From positions 1 through 49,960 of the forward strand of contig NZ_CABVPL010000056.1 in assembly GCF_902499045.1 (NCBI RefSeq): a stretch of DNA of 49,960 nt, read 5' to 3'. The notes below the pieces were generated by a model. That model worked only from the letters and a program-made list of their open reading frames with translations, was not told the DNA's origin and did no database searches. Below, in pieces: positions 1 to 7,281 of this stretch. Source of the DNA: Burkholderia latens (GTDB lineage Bacteria > Pseudomonadota > Gammaproteobacteria > Burkholderiales > Burkholderiaceae). The position numbers and the translations under genes were made by a program. Positions within the stretch are counted from its first letter, which is position 1. Every line of letters starts with the position of its first letter.

Positions 1-1168
1 CGGCGGCCGCTGCCGCACGCGGCGCGGGTGCAGGCACGGCACGCGGTGCGGCCGGCTGGCCGCCCGGCGCACTGCCGGTGCCGACGGCCGGCTCGAACGC
101 GAGCATCCGCAGCAACGTCATCGTGAAGCCCGCGTATTCGTCCGGCGCGAGACCGAGCTCCGCGCGTCCGACCGTCGCGATCTGATAGAACAGCTGAACC
201 TGCTCCGGACTCAGCATCTCCGCGAAGCGGCGCAAGTCGGCCGCTTCCGGCCATTCGTCGAGGACCGAGCCCGGCGCGAACTGCGCCCACGCGATCCGGT
301 GCAGCAGGCTCGCGAGATCCTGCAGCGCGGTGGAAAAGGACAGGCTGCGCAACGACATTTCGTCCGCGATCGCGAGGATCTCCGGACCGTTGCCCGCCGC
401 GAGCGCATCGAGCAGGCGCACCATGTAGGTTTGATCAAGCGCGCCGAGCATGCCCGACACCGCCGATTCGGTCACTTCGTTCGCCGAATAGGCGATCGCC
501 TGGTCGGTCAGCGACAGCGCGTCGCGCATGCTGCCCTGCGCGGCGCGCGCGAGCAGGCGCAGCGCCTGCTGCTCGAACGAAATCCGCTCTTCGCCGAGAA
601 TCCGTTCGAGATGCGACACGATGTGTCCGGCCGGCATCTGCTTCAGGTTGAACTGCAGGCAGCGCGACAGCACGGTGACCGGAATCTTCTGCGGATCGGT
701 GGTCGCGAGGATGAACTTGACGTGCGGCGGCGGCTCCTCGAGCGTCTTCAGCATCGCGTTGAACGCGTGGTTCGTCAGCATGTGCACTTCGTCGATCATG
801 TAGACCTTGAAGCGCGCATCGACGGGCGCGTACACCGCACGCTCGAGCAGCGCGGCCATCTCGTCGACGCCGCGGTTGCTCGCGGCGTCCATTTCGACGT
901 AGTCGACGAAGCGGCCTTCGTCGATCTCGCGGCACGCGCGGCACACGCCGCACGGCTGCGACGTGACGCCGGTTTCACAGTTGAGCGCCTTCGCGAAGAT
1001 CCGCGACAGCGTCGTCTTGCCGACGCCGCGGGTTCCGGTAAACAGATAGGCGTGATGGAGACGCCCGCCGTCGAGCGCGTGCGTGAGCGCCCTGACGACG
1101 TGCTCCTGGCCGACGAGCGAAGCGAAATCCTTCGGACGCCACTTGCGTGCGAGAACTTGATAGGTCAT
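1..1168 (-). CDS. dnaX: DNA polymerase III gamma/tau subunit, N-terminal part (cut by window edge)
   Basis: Clamp-loader ATPase of the replicative polymerase: it opens the beta clamp and, as tau, links the two polymerase cores. The reading frame starts at the ATG whose complement lies at 1166-1168 (MTYQVLARKWRP) and stays open to base 1, giving about 389 residues. Visible are a Walker A motif GTRGVGKTT, a four-cysteine zinc-binding cluster (CETG... CGVCRAC), the DEVHML Walker B region and the LEEPP and sensor-1 segment. The last readable part is Ala/Pro-rich and is probably the linker before the tau-specific domain. The rest, including any programmed frameshift for gamma, lies outside the window. 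The gene is downstream of ffs on the same strand, a usual arrangement in this group. Identification is secure. Confidence 0.97.
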   Translation of the reverse strand, partial: MTYQVLARKWRPKDFASLVGQEHVVRALTHALDGGRLHHAYLFTGTRGVGKTTLSRIFAKALNCETGVTSQPCGVCRACREIDEGRFVDYVEMDAASNRGVDEMAALLERAVYAPVDARFKVYMIDEVHMLTNHAFNAMLKTLEEPPPHVKFILATTDPQKIPVTVLSRCLQFNLKQMPAGHIVSHLERILGEERISFEQQALRLLARAAQGSMRDALSLTDQAIAYSANEVTESAVSGMLGALDQTYMVRLLDALAAGNGPEILAIADEMSLRSLSFSTALQDLASLLHRIAWAQFAPGSVLDEWPEAADLRRFAEMLSPEQVQLFYQIATVGRAELGLAPDEYAGFTMTLLRMLAFEPAVGTGSAPGGQPAAPRAVPAPAPRAAAAA

Positions 1169-1263
1169 CGGGAAATTGTATCAGTAACGCTGCGTCGCGC
1201 CGACACGCGAAACGGTGCGGAATGCGGGCAAAGCGCGGGCAAAACGGAGAATGACGCGGAAAT

Positions 1264-1287
1264 AAAAAACGCCCGGCGAACGGGGCG
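1264..1287 (-). terminator. intrinsic terminator of ffs
   Basis: Read on the minus strand, a GC-rich hairpin (CGCCC/GGGCG arms around a short loop) is followed at once by TTTTTT. It sits 12 bases past the 3' end of the SRP RNA and before the dnaX start. Confidence 0.75.
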
Positions 1288-1298
1288 AGAGGAAAGGT

Positions 1299-1394
1299 GA
1301 CGAGCCCGACCCTCGGCACTGGCGGAAAACGATTGTGGCTGCTTCGTTCCCGACCTGACCAGGTTCACCGCCCCACCATGCGAGGAGGCCCGTC
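1299..1394 (-). ncRNA. ffs: small signal recognition particle RNA (4.5S RNA)
   Basis: RNA core of the signal recognition particle; it binds Ffh and targets inner-membrane proteins. The minus strand carries the conserved apical loop region (GGTGAACCTGGTCAGGTC, then GGAA and GAAGCAGCCA). The two ends pair: GACGGGCC at the 5' end with GGGCTCGTC at the 3' end. This gives a hairpin RNA of about 96 nt, the usual size of small bacterial SRP RNA. A TAGAAT -10 box at 1402-1407 (minus strand) places transcription start about where the 5' pairing begins, and a terminator follows. Ends are uncertain by a few bases. Confidence 0.92.
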
Positions 1395-1796
1395 ACGGCA
1401 TATTCTATCACCGCTTCCTGCCGAATGCGACCGTTTGTTCGCAACAATGCGAACGATCGCACCAACCGGCGCGCGTGCCGGCCCAAACTCACGCATGCGC
1501 ACACGTTGCCATGCCGCCGCTCTTGCAATTCGCGAGCGCACCTCCACCTTCGGATCACAACGGTCGAACGGCGCGTCGTACCCCTACTCGCGTAGCGGCT
1601 ACTATCGCCGCCCGCAGCAGATAGCAATTTAGGCTAATATGACGCCCGAACGACCCGCGAGCCGCGCCATGCAGCGCCTGCGCCCTTCCTTCCGGAGAGC
1701 GGAGTGACCTGCCGCAGCGGCCGGCAGCCGACAGGCGGCCGGAGCGCCGCAACGCGCCAAGCAGGCAGTCCCCGAACCGAAAGAGGTATTGACCCA
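1395..1796. promoter_or_regulatory. divergent intergenic region ffs / trxA
   Basis: About 400 bases without a gene. At its left end is a minus-strand -10 box TAGAAT (1402-1407) for ffs with a weak -35. At 1635-1640 there is a plus-strand TAATAT that could be the -10 of trxA, followed by a GC-rich leader of about 150 nt with AAAGAGG a few bases before the trxA ATG. Nothing else convincing is seen between about 1410 and 1630; the frames open here have no recognisable protein. Confidence 0.5.
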
Positions 1797-2123
1797 ATGA
1801 GCGAACAGATCAAACACATCAGCGACGCATCGTTCGAACAGGACGTCGTCAAATCCGACAAGCCCGTGCTCGTCGACTTCTGGGCCGAATGGTGCGGCCC
1901 CTGCAAGATGATCGCCCCGATCCTCGACGAAGTCGCGAAGGACTACGGCGACAAGCTGCAGATCGCGAAGATCAACGTCGACGACAACCAGGCAACGCCC
2001 GCGAAGTTCGGCGTGCGCGGCATCCCGACGCTGATCCTGTTCAAGAACGGCGCGGCTGCCGCGCAGAAGGTCGGCGCGCTGTCGAAGTCGCAGCTCACCG
2101 CATTCCTGGACAGCCACCTGTAA
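1797..2123 (+). CDS. trxA: thioredoxin 1
   Basis: Small cytosolic dithiol-disulfide reductase that donates electrons to ribonucleotide reductase, peroxiredoxins and other targets. The 108-residue product has the standard family length and the active site AEWCGPCKM, with redox cysteines at residues 33 and 36. The cis-proline is in the GIPTL segment. I chose the ATG at 1797 (MSEQIKHI) because it gives the standard thioredoxin N-terminus; the open frame extends upstream to 1704 but that part has no family match. It lies immediately upstream of rho, as in many proteobacteria. An inverted repeat follows the stop codon. Confidence 0.97.
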   Translation: MSEQIKHISDASFEQDVVKSDKPVLVDFWAEWCGPCKMIAPILDEVAKDYGDKLQIAKINVDDNQATPAKFGVRGIPTLILFKNGAAAAQKVGALSKSQLTAFLDSHL

Positions 2124-2137
2124 TAGAGGCCGTTGCG

Positions 2138-2167
2138 CGGACGTGTTGTCTACCGACAACACGTCCG
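2138..2167 (+). repeat. perfect 13-bp inverted repeat between trxA and rho
   Basis: Thirteen bases from CGGACG to TTGTC are followed by the loop TACC and their exact reverse complement. The base run after it is TCGTCC, not a U-tract, so it is not a normal intrinsic terminator. It lies 15 bases after the trxA stop and before the rho promoter. Confidence 0.8.
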
Positions 2168-2209
2168 TCGTCCAGCCGCCGATCGGCCGCTCAGGCGCGA
2201 ATCGGCATA

Positions 2210-2218
2210 TGCTAGAAT
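2210..2218 (+). promoter_or_regulatory. extended -10 promoter element of rho
   Basis: TGC followed by TAGAAT forms an extended -10. The hexamer 17 bases upstream matches the -35 consensus poorly, which an extended -10 can tolerate. It implies a rho leader of about 95 nt. Confidence 0.5.
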
Positions 2219-2317
2219 CAAAAAACGTCTACAAGACGCATTAAGTCTCAGAGCGCCTCCGCTCGCCCTCCTCCCTTATTTCTTTTCGTCGCTTCTCCTC
2301 CCTGGCGGGTTCTCCGT

Positions 2318-3580
2318 ATGCATTTATCCGAGCTCAAGTCTCTGCACGTGTCCGAACTGATCGAAATGGCCAACGGCCTGGAGATCGAAAACGCGAACCG
2401 CCTGCGCAAGCAGGAGCTGATGTTCGCCATTCTCAAAAAGCGCGCCAAGACGGGAGAGACGATCTTCGGCGACGGCACGCTCGAAGTGCTGCCGGACGGC
2501 TTCGGCTTCCTGCGCTCGCCTGAAATGTCGTACCTCGCCAGCACCGACGACATCTATATCAGCCCGTCGCAGATCCGCCGCTTCAACCTGCACACCGGCG
2601 ACACCATCGAAGGCGAAGTCCGCACGCCGAAGGACGGCGAGCGCTACTTCGCGCTGGTGAAGGTCGACAAAGTCAACGGGCAGCCGCCCGAGGCCTCGAA
2701 ACACAAGATCATGTTCGAGAACCTCACGCCGCTGCACCCGAACAAGCCGCTGTCGCTCGAACGCGAAATGCGCGGCGAAGAAAACGTCACGGGCCGCATC
2801 ATCGACATGATCGCGCCGATCGGCAAGGGCCAGCGCGGCCTGCTGGTCGCGTCGCCGAAGTCCGGCAAGACCGTGATGCTCCAGCACATCGCGCACGCGA
2901 TCAAGCAGAACCACCCGGACGTGATCCTGTTCGTGCTGCTGATCGACGAACGCCCTGAAGAAGTGACCGAAATGCAGCGCTCGGTCGCCGGCGAAGTGAT
3001 CGCATCGACGTTCGACGAACCGGCCACGCGTCACGTGCAGGTCGCCGAAATGGTGATCGAGAAGGCGAAGCGCCTGGTCGAGATGAAGCACGATGTCGTG
3101 ATCCTGCTCGACTCGATCACGCGTCTCGCGCGTGCGTACAACACCGTGATTCCGGCGTCGGGCAAGGTGCTGACCGGTGGTGTCGACGCGAACGCACTGC
3201 AGCGTCCGAAGCGCTTCTTCGGCGCGGCGCGCAACATCGAGGAAGGCGGTTCGCTGACGATCATCGGCACCGCGCTGATCGAAACCGGCAGCCGCATGGA
3301 CGACGTGATCTACGAAGAGTTCAAGGGAACCGGCAACATGGAAGTGCACCTCGAGCGCCGCCTCGCGGAAAAGCGCGTCTACCCGTCGATCAACCTGAAC
3401 AAGTCGGGCACGCGCCGCGAAGAAATGCTGATCAAGCCCGAGATCCTGCAAAAGATCTGGGTGCTGCGCAAGTTCATCCACGACATGGACGAAGTCGAGG
3501 CAATGGAATTCCTGCTCGACAAGATCCGCCAGACGAAGAGCAACTCCGAGTTCTTCGATCTGATGCGCCGCGGCGGCTGA
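2318..3580 (+). CDS. rho: transcription termination factor Rho
   Basis: Hexameric RNA-dependent ATPase/helicase that ends transcription at Rho-dependent sites. The 420-residue product has the normal length. It begins [18 protein letters not shown] (Rho N-terminal domain), has the RNA-binding DGFGFLR segment near residues 60-66 and a Walker A motif SPKSGKT near 179-185. The ATG at 2318 matches the family start. A leader of about 95 nt precedes it, and the perfect hairpin at 2138-2167 lies between trxA and its promoter. In E. coli rho autoregulates by attenuation in its leader; whether that holds here is inference. A strong intrinsic terminator follows. Confidence 0.98.
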   Translation: MHLSELKSLHVSELIEMANGLEIENANRLRKQELMFAILKKRAKTGETIFGDGTLEVLPDGFGFLRSPEMSYLASTDDIYISPSQIRRFNLHTGDTIEGEVRTPKDGERYFALVKVDKVNGQPPEASKHKIMFENLTPLHPNKPLSLEREMRGEENVTGRIIDMIAPIGKGQRGLLVASPKSGKTVMLQHIAHAIKQNHPDVILFVLLIDERPEEVTEMQRSVAGEVIASTFDEPATRHVQVAEMVIEKAKRLVEMKHDVVILLDSITRLARAYNTVIPASGKVLTGGVDANALQRPKRFFGAARNIEEGGSLTIIGTALIETGSRMDDVIYEEFKGTGNMEVHLERRLAEKRVYPSINLNKSGTRREEMLIKPEILQKIWVLRKFIHDMDEVEAMEFLLDKIRQTKSNSEFFDLMRRGG

Positions 3581-3600
3581 TCGCCGTCGCCGCACACCGA

Positions 3601-3637
3601 ACGGCCGCCCGCGCGTCTCGCCCGGCGGCCGTTTTTT
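3601..3637 (+). terminator. intrinsic terminator of rho
   Basis: ACGGCCGCC pairs with GGCGGCCGT across a loop and is followed by a run of T. It lies about 20 bases after the rho stop codon. Confidence 0.85.
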
Positions 3638-3641
3638 CGCG

Positions 3642-3677
3642 TCAACATGAACGTGAACGTACAGGTTGATCTATAAT
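3642..3677 (+). promoter_or_regulatory. candidate MerR-type operator and -10 box
   Basis: A 28-bp quasi-palindrome at 3642-3669 (TCAAC at one end, GTTGA at the other, with ACGT blocks placed symmetrically inside; 22 of 28 positions symmetrical) abuts a consensus TATAAT at 3672-3677. No good -35 hexamer is seen. This is the layout expected of a promoter controlled by the MerR protein encoded next. No Shine-Dalgarno sequence is obvious before the ATG at 3713. Confidence 0.5.
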
Positions 3678-3712
3678 TCCGCCATCGCCTCGACCAACGC
3701 CCCGCCATCCCG

Positions 3713-4213
3713 ATGCCGAACGACACCTCTTCCGCGCTCCTGACCGTGAGCGACGCCGCAGCGCGACTCGGCGTCACACCGCGCACGCTCAAGTATTACG
3801 AGGAGCGCGGGCTCGTCACGCCGTCGCGCAGCAGCGGCCGCTATCGGCTCTATGACGAGGCCGATCTCGAACGCTTCGCGCGCATCCTGCGGCTGCGCGC
3901 GCTCGGCTTTTCGCTGCACGGGATCACCGAGATGCTCAAGCGCCCGCTCGAAGAAACGGGCGACGGCCGGCGCCGCTACTCGGACGCGTCGCTGCGCGAC
4001 ATCCGCACGGGGCTCGCCGAACAGATCGACACGCTCGACCGGCGGATCGCGGCCGTCCAGCGCGAACTGAAGGAAGCCGTCGCGCTGCGCAAGGAACTGC
4101 AGCACGACATCGACTACATCGAACGGCGTCTCGCCGGAGAAAACGCGGACGCGCTGATCGCGCAGCGGCTGGCGGATGCCGGCTCGCGGCGCACGCGCAA
4201 GGATCGCGAATGA
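3713..4213 (+). CDS. MerR family transcriptional regulator
   Basis: DNA-binding regulator of 166 residues. The N-terminal winged helix-turn-helix is clear (LTVSDAAARLGVTPRTLKYYEERGLV, then RSSGRYRLYDEADLERF). A long coiled-coil helix follows (about residues 95-145) as in MerR dimers. There is no cysteine in the protein, so a metal-thiolate sensor is unlikely; an organic ligand is a better guess. Its last codons overlap the start of the following MFS gene (ATGA), so the two are cotranscribed and translationally coupled. That suggests it controls the transporter, probably through the palindrome just upstream. The inducer is unknown. Confidence 0.88.
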   Translation: MPNDTSSALLTVSDAAARLGVTPRTLKYYEERGLVTPSRSSGRYRLYDEADLERFARILRLRALGFSLHGITEMLKRPLEETGDGRRRYSDASLRDIRTGLAEQIDTLDRRIAAVQRELKEAVALRKELQHDIDYIERRLAGENADALIAQRLADAGSRRTRKDRE

Positions 4214-5766
4214 ACGTCGCGCCCGGCCGCTCGCCGCTCTGGAGCCGCGCGAACCTGCGCGCGGACCTGTTCCCGTGGGCGCTCGCGCTCGTCACCGGCA
4301 TCGACTACTTCGACAACGCGGCGTTCTCGTTCTTCGCGAGCTACATCGCCGGCGGCATCAACGCGTCGCCGGACGAACTCGTGTGGTCGTCGAGCGCGTA
4401 TGCGGTCACTGCCGTACTCGGGATCCTGCAGCAGCAATGGTGGGTCGATCGGCTCGGGCATCGCCGCTACGTCGCCGGCTGCATGCTGATGTTCTCGTTC
4501 GGCGCGATCGCGGCCGCGCTCGCCGACACGTCGCTCGAGCTCGCGTTCGCGCGCGGTTTCCAGGGCTACTTCATCGGCCCGATGATGGGCGCATGCCGGA
4601 TCCTGATCCAGATCAGCTTCAAGCCGCAGGAGCGGCCGCCCGCCACGCGCGCGTTCCTGATCATGATCCTGCTCGGCAGCGCGCTCGCGCCGATCGTCGG
4701 CGGGCTGCTGGTCGCGCATTCGACGTGGCGCGCGCTGTTCGCGTGCACGGCGCCCGCGGGCATTGCGTTCGCGATCCTCGCGCTCGTCACGCTGCCCGAC
4801 TCCGGCCGCACACCCGACGACGCGCGCGGCTCCGGGCATTTCTGGCCGTACGTCGTGTTCGCGCTCGCGCAAGGCGCGCTGCAGATCGTGCTGCAGCAGG
4901 TGCACTACCAGCTCTACAGCGGCTCGCCGATGCTGATCATGCTGACGTTCGCCGGCCTCGGCGCGCTCGCGTGGTTCGCGTATCACCAGTGGAACCATCC
5001 GACGCCGCTCGTGCCGCTGCATGCGTTTCGCGAGCGCACGTTCCAGATCGGGCTGCTGCTGTACATGTTTTATTACTACGAGTCGACGGGCTTCAGCTAC
5101 CTGACTTCCCGCCTGCTCGAAGGCGGCCTCGGCTATCCGGTCGAGAATGCCGGGCGCCTGGTCGGCACGATGTCGCTGATCTCGGGCACCGCGCTGTTCG
5201 CATACCTGCGCCATGCAAAGCGCGTCACGCACAAGAAATGGTTCGTCGTGCCGGGTTTCGCGATCGCGATCGTCGCCGCGCTGTGGATGACGCGGATGAC
5301 GCCGCAGGTCGGCGAGGCCGCGCTGATCGTTCCGCTGCTGCTGCGCGGGTTGCTGCTGCTGTTCATCGTGCTGCCGGTCGCGAACCTGACGTTCCGCATC
5401 TTCGCGATCGACGAATACACGCACGGCTACCGGCTGAAGAACATCGTGCGGCAGTTGACGATTTCGTTCGCGACGTCGTCGGTGATCATCGTCGAGCAGC
5501 ATCGTGTTGCCGTGCACCAGACACGGCTCGTCGAGCGCGCGAACGTGTTCGATCCGCTGTTCCAGCAGACCGTCGATGCGCTTGCACGCAGCTATGCGGC
5601 AGCCGGCCATGCGCTGAACGAAGCGCACGGCCTCGCGATCGCATCGATCGCGCGGATGGTCGCGCAACAGGCGTCGTTCCTCGCATCGCTCGACGGCTTC
5701 TATTTCCTCGCGGGCGTCGCGTTCGTCGGCGGCCTGTTCGCGGCATGGCAAAAAGAGATCGATTGA
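4210..5766 (+). CDS. MFS transporter, drug/proton antiporter type
   Basis: Inner-membrane secondary transporter of 518 residues with many hydrophobic segments, the length of the 14-helix DHA2 (EmrB-like) branch of the major facilitator superfamily. After a short hydrophilic N-terminus the helices begin near residue 18 (LFPWALALVTGIDYFDNAAFSF). A loop between helices 2 and 3 reads DRLGHRRY, like the MFS motif A. The start overlaps the end of the MerR gene by 4 bases, so the pair is one unit. Export of a toxic compound under MerR control is the natural reading. No periplasmic adaptor or outer-membrane channel gene lies alongside, so a tripartite pump is not supported here. Substrate unknown. 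Confidence 0.85.
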   Translation: MNVAPGRSPLWSRANLRADLFPWALALVTGIDYFDNAAFSFFASYIAGGINASPDELVWSSSAYAVTAVLGILQQQWWVDRLGHRRYVAGCMLMFSFGAIAAALADTSLELAFARGFQGYFIGPMMGACRILIQISFKPQERPPATRAFLIMILLGSALAPIVGGLLVAHSTWRALFACTAPAGIAFAILALVTLPDSGRTPDDARGSGHFWPYVVFALAQGALQIVLQQVHYQLYSGSPMLIMLTFAGLGALAWFAYHQWNHPTPLVPLHAFRERTFQIGLLLYMFYYYESTGFSYLTSRLLEGGLGYPVENAGRLVGTMSLISGTALFAYLRHAKRVTHKKWFVVPGFAIAIVAALWMTRMTPQVGEAALIVPLLLRGLLLLFIVLPVANLTFRIFAIDEYTHGYRLKNIVRQLTISFATSSVIIVEQHRVAVHQTRLVERANVFDPLFQQTVDALARSYAAAGHALNEAHGLAIASIARMVAQQASFLASLDGFYFLAGVAFVGGLFAAWQKEID

Positions 5767-5804
5767 GTTAAAAGACAGGCTTTGGTTTTTCCCGCGCCGC
5801 CCCC

Positions 5805-6638
5805 ATGCTCTCGAAACTGACCCGCTGGTTCGACGACCGCCGCCGCGACCGCGCACTGCGCAGCCATCCGATCGCCGATGCGTTGTGGCAGGACACCGTC
5901 GCACGTCTGCCGTTCCTCGACGCGCTGCCGCCCGGCGACCTCGGCCGGCTGCGCGAGCTGACGAGCCTGTTCATCGCGAAGAAGTCGTTTTCGACCGCGC
6001 ACGGGCTCGAGCTGACCGACGAGATGATCGTCGCGATCGCCGCGCAGGCATGCCTGCCAGTGCTGAATCTCGATTTGTCGCTGTACGACGGGTGGGTCGG
6101 CGTCGTCGTGTATCCGGGCGAATTCCTGATCCGCAAGACCGTGCAGGACGAGGACGGCGTCGTCCATGAAGTCGAGCAGGACGCGAGCGGCGAAGCGTGG
6201 GCAGGCGGCCCCGTGATCCTGTCGTGGGAGGACGCGCAGATGACGGACGGCCGCGACGCATACAACGTCGTGATCCACGAGTTCGCGCACAAGATCGACA
6301 TGGTCAACGGCGAGGCCGACGGGTATCCGCCCCTTTTTCGCCGCTGGCACGCGCCGCACCTCGACGCGCAGGCATGGGCCGACGTGTTCGAGCATGCGTA
6401 CGACCAGTTCTGCGCGCGGGTCGACGCGGTGCCGGACCGCGCGTGGGCGCGCTTCGAGCGCGACTCGCTGATCGATCCGTATGCGGCCGACCACCCGTCG
6501 GAGTTCTTCGCGGTGTGCAGCGAGGCGCTGTTCGTGCGGCCGCGCGCGTTCGAGTCCGAATTTCCGGAGCTGTACCGGCTCCTTGCCCGCTACTACCGGC
6601 AGGATCCGGCCCGCACCGGCGCGCTCGACGCGCAATGA
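5805..6638 (+). CDS. mtfA: M90 family zinc metallopeptidase, MtfA-like
   Basis: Cytosolic zinc peptidase of 277 residues, close to the family length. The zinc site HEFAH is at residues 158-162, followed by KIDMVNGEADG and a downstream acidic segment (HPSEFFAVCSEALF) that would supply the third ligand. In E. coli MtfA binds the repressor Mlc and so affects glucose PTS expression; transfer of that role here is inference, since Burkholderia sugar uptake differs. It is 38 bases downstream of the MFS gene on the same strand and may share its transcript. Confidence 0.9.
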   Translation: MLSKLTRWFDDRRRDRALRSHPIADALWQDTVARLPFLDALPPGDLGRLRELTSLFIAKKSFSTAHGLELTDEMIVAIAAQACLPVLNLDLSLYDGWVGVVVYPGEFLIRKTVQDEDGVVHEVEQDASGEAWAGGPVILSWEDAQMTDGRDAYNVVIHEFAHKIDMVNGEADGYPPLFRRWHAPHLDAQAWADVFEHAYDQFCARVDAVPDRAWARFERDSLIDPYAADHPSEFFAVCSEALFVRPRAFESEFPELYRLLARYYRQDPARTGALDAQ

Positions 6639-6668
6639 AAATTATTCGTCAACCGTCTGATTTTCTGG

Positions 6669-6674
6669 CATAAT
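6669..6674 (+). promoter_or_regulatory. -10 box of the L31 gene
   Basis: CATAAT preceded by TGG gives an extended -10 about 120 bases before the rpmE2 ATG. Upstream AT-rich sequence gives only a loose -35. The leader between them is GC-rich and could fold. Confidence 0.45.
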
Positions 6675-6795
6675 CGCCGTTTTTCGACCTTAGGCAAGTG
6701 GCTCGCGCCGGGCTTGACGGCGGCTGAATCGCGCGGTTTCGTGCGGTCCGGCACGGCAAGCGGCGGGTTGGCTACCGCTCTCACCAAGGAACATC

Positions 6796-7062
6796 ATGAA
6801 ACCTGGCATTCACCCGGACTACCGCGAAGTCGTCTTCCAAGACATGTCGAACGGCTTCAAGTTCATCACGCGCTCGACGATCCAGACGCGTGAAACGATC
6901 GAACACGAAGGCAAGACCTACCCGCTCGCCAAGATCGAAGTGTCGTCGGAATCGCACTCGTTCTACACGGGTCAGCAAAAGATCATGGACACGGCAGGCC
7001 GTGTCGAGAAGTTCAAGAACAAGTTCGGCGCACGCGCCAGCGGCAAGGCTGCAGCGAAGTAA
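6796..7062 (+). CDS. rpmE2: 50S ribosomal protein L31, type B
   Basis: Ribosomal protein of 88 residues beginning [14 protein letters not shown] and containing [12 protein letters not shown] and the HSFYTGQQK segment typical of L31. It lacks the CXXC zinc motif of the type A protein, which identifies it as the zinc-independent type B form (YkgM-like). In many bacteria this form replaces the zinc form under zinc limitation; no Zur-like site was recognised here, and its own promoter and terminator suggest it may be the main L31. A strong ribosome-binding site (AAGGAA) precedes the ATG. Confidence 0.96.
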   Translation: MKPGIHPDYREVVFQDMSNGFKFITRSTIQTRETIEHEGKTYPLAKIEVSSESHSFYTGQQKIMDTAGRVEKFKNKFGARASGKAAAK

Positions 7063-7105
7063 GCTTTGCACCGATCCGGTGGTTGCAACGTACCGGTACC
7101 GCACG

Positions 7106-7133
7106 AAAGGGCAGCCCCAGGCTGCCCTTTTTT
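7106..7133 (+). terminator. intrinsic terminator of rpmE2
   Basis: AAAGGGCAGC pairs with GCTGCCCTTT across a four-base loop, and the T-run follows directly. It lies about 45 bases after the stop codon. Confidence 0.9.
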
Positions 7134-7281
7134 GTCTCCGCTCGCCGGAAAACGCTGCTGCGGCAGCCCGCCAATCGCCTGACGCGCCACGGCCGGCGCG
7201 TCTACAATGCCGGATGCCCGAATCCGGCCCGGCCGCGCACGCCCTCGCCGGCCGCCCGCTCATAACAAATCGCACATCTGC

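Noticed and set aside
2324-3595. A 423-codon frame antisense to rho
   Set aside because: Composition is dominated by Arg, Ala, Val, Asp and His as expected from the reverse strand of high-GC coding sequence; no domain is seen. The same holds for long antisense frames over dnaX, clpB, phoH, dnaB and the arn genes.
4114-5904. A 596-codon minus-strand frame opposite the MFS gene
   Set aside because: Low-complexity Arg/Glu/Gln-rich shadow; the MFS protein on the plus strand has clear membrane helices and an ATGA overlap with its regulator.
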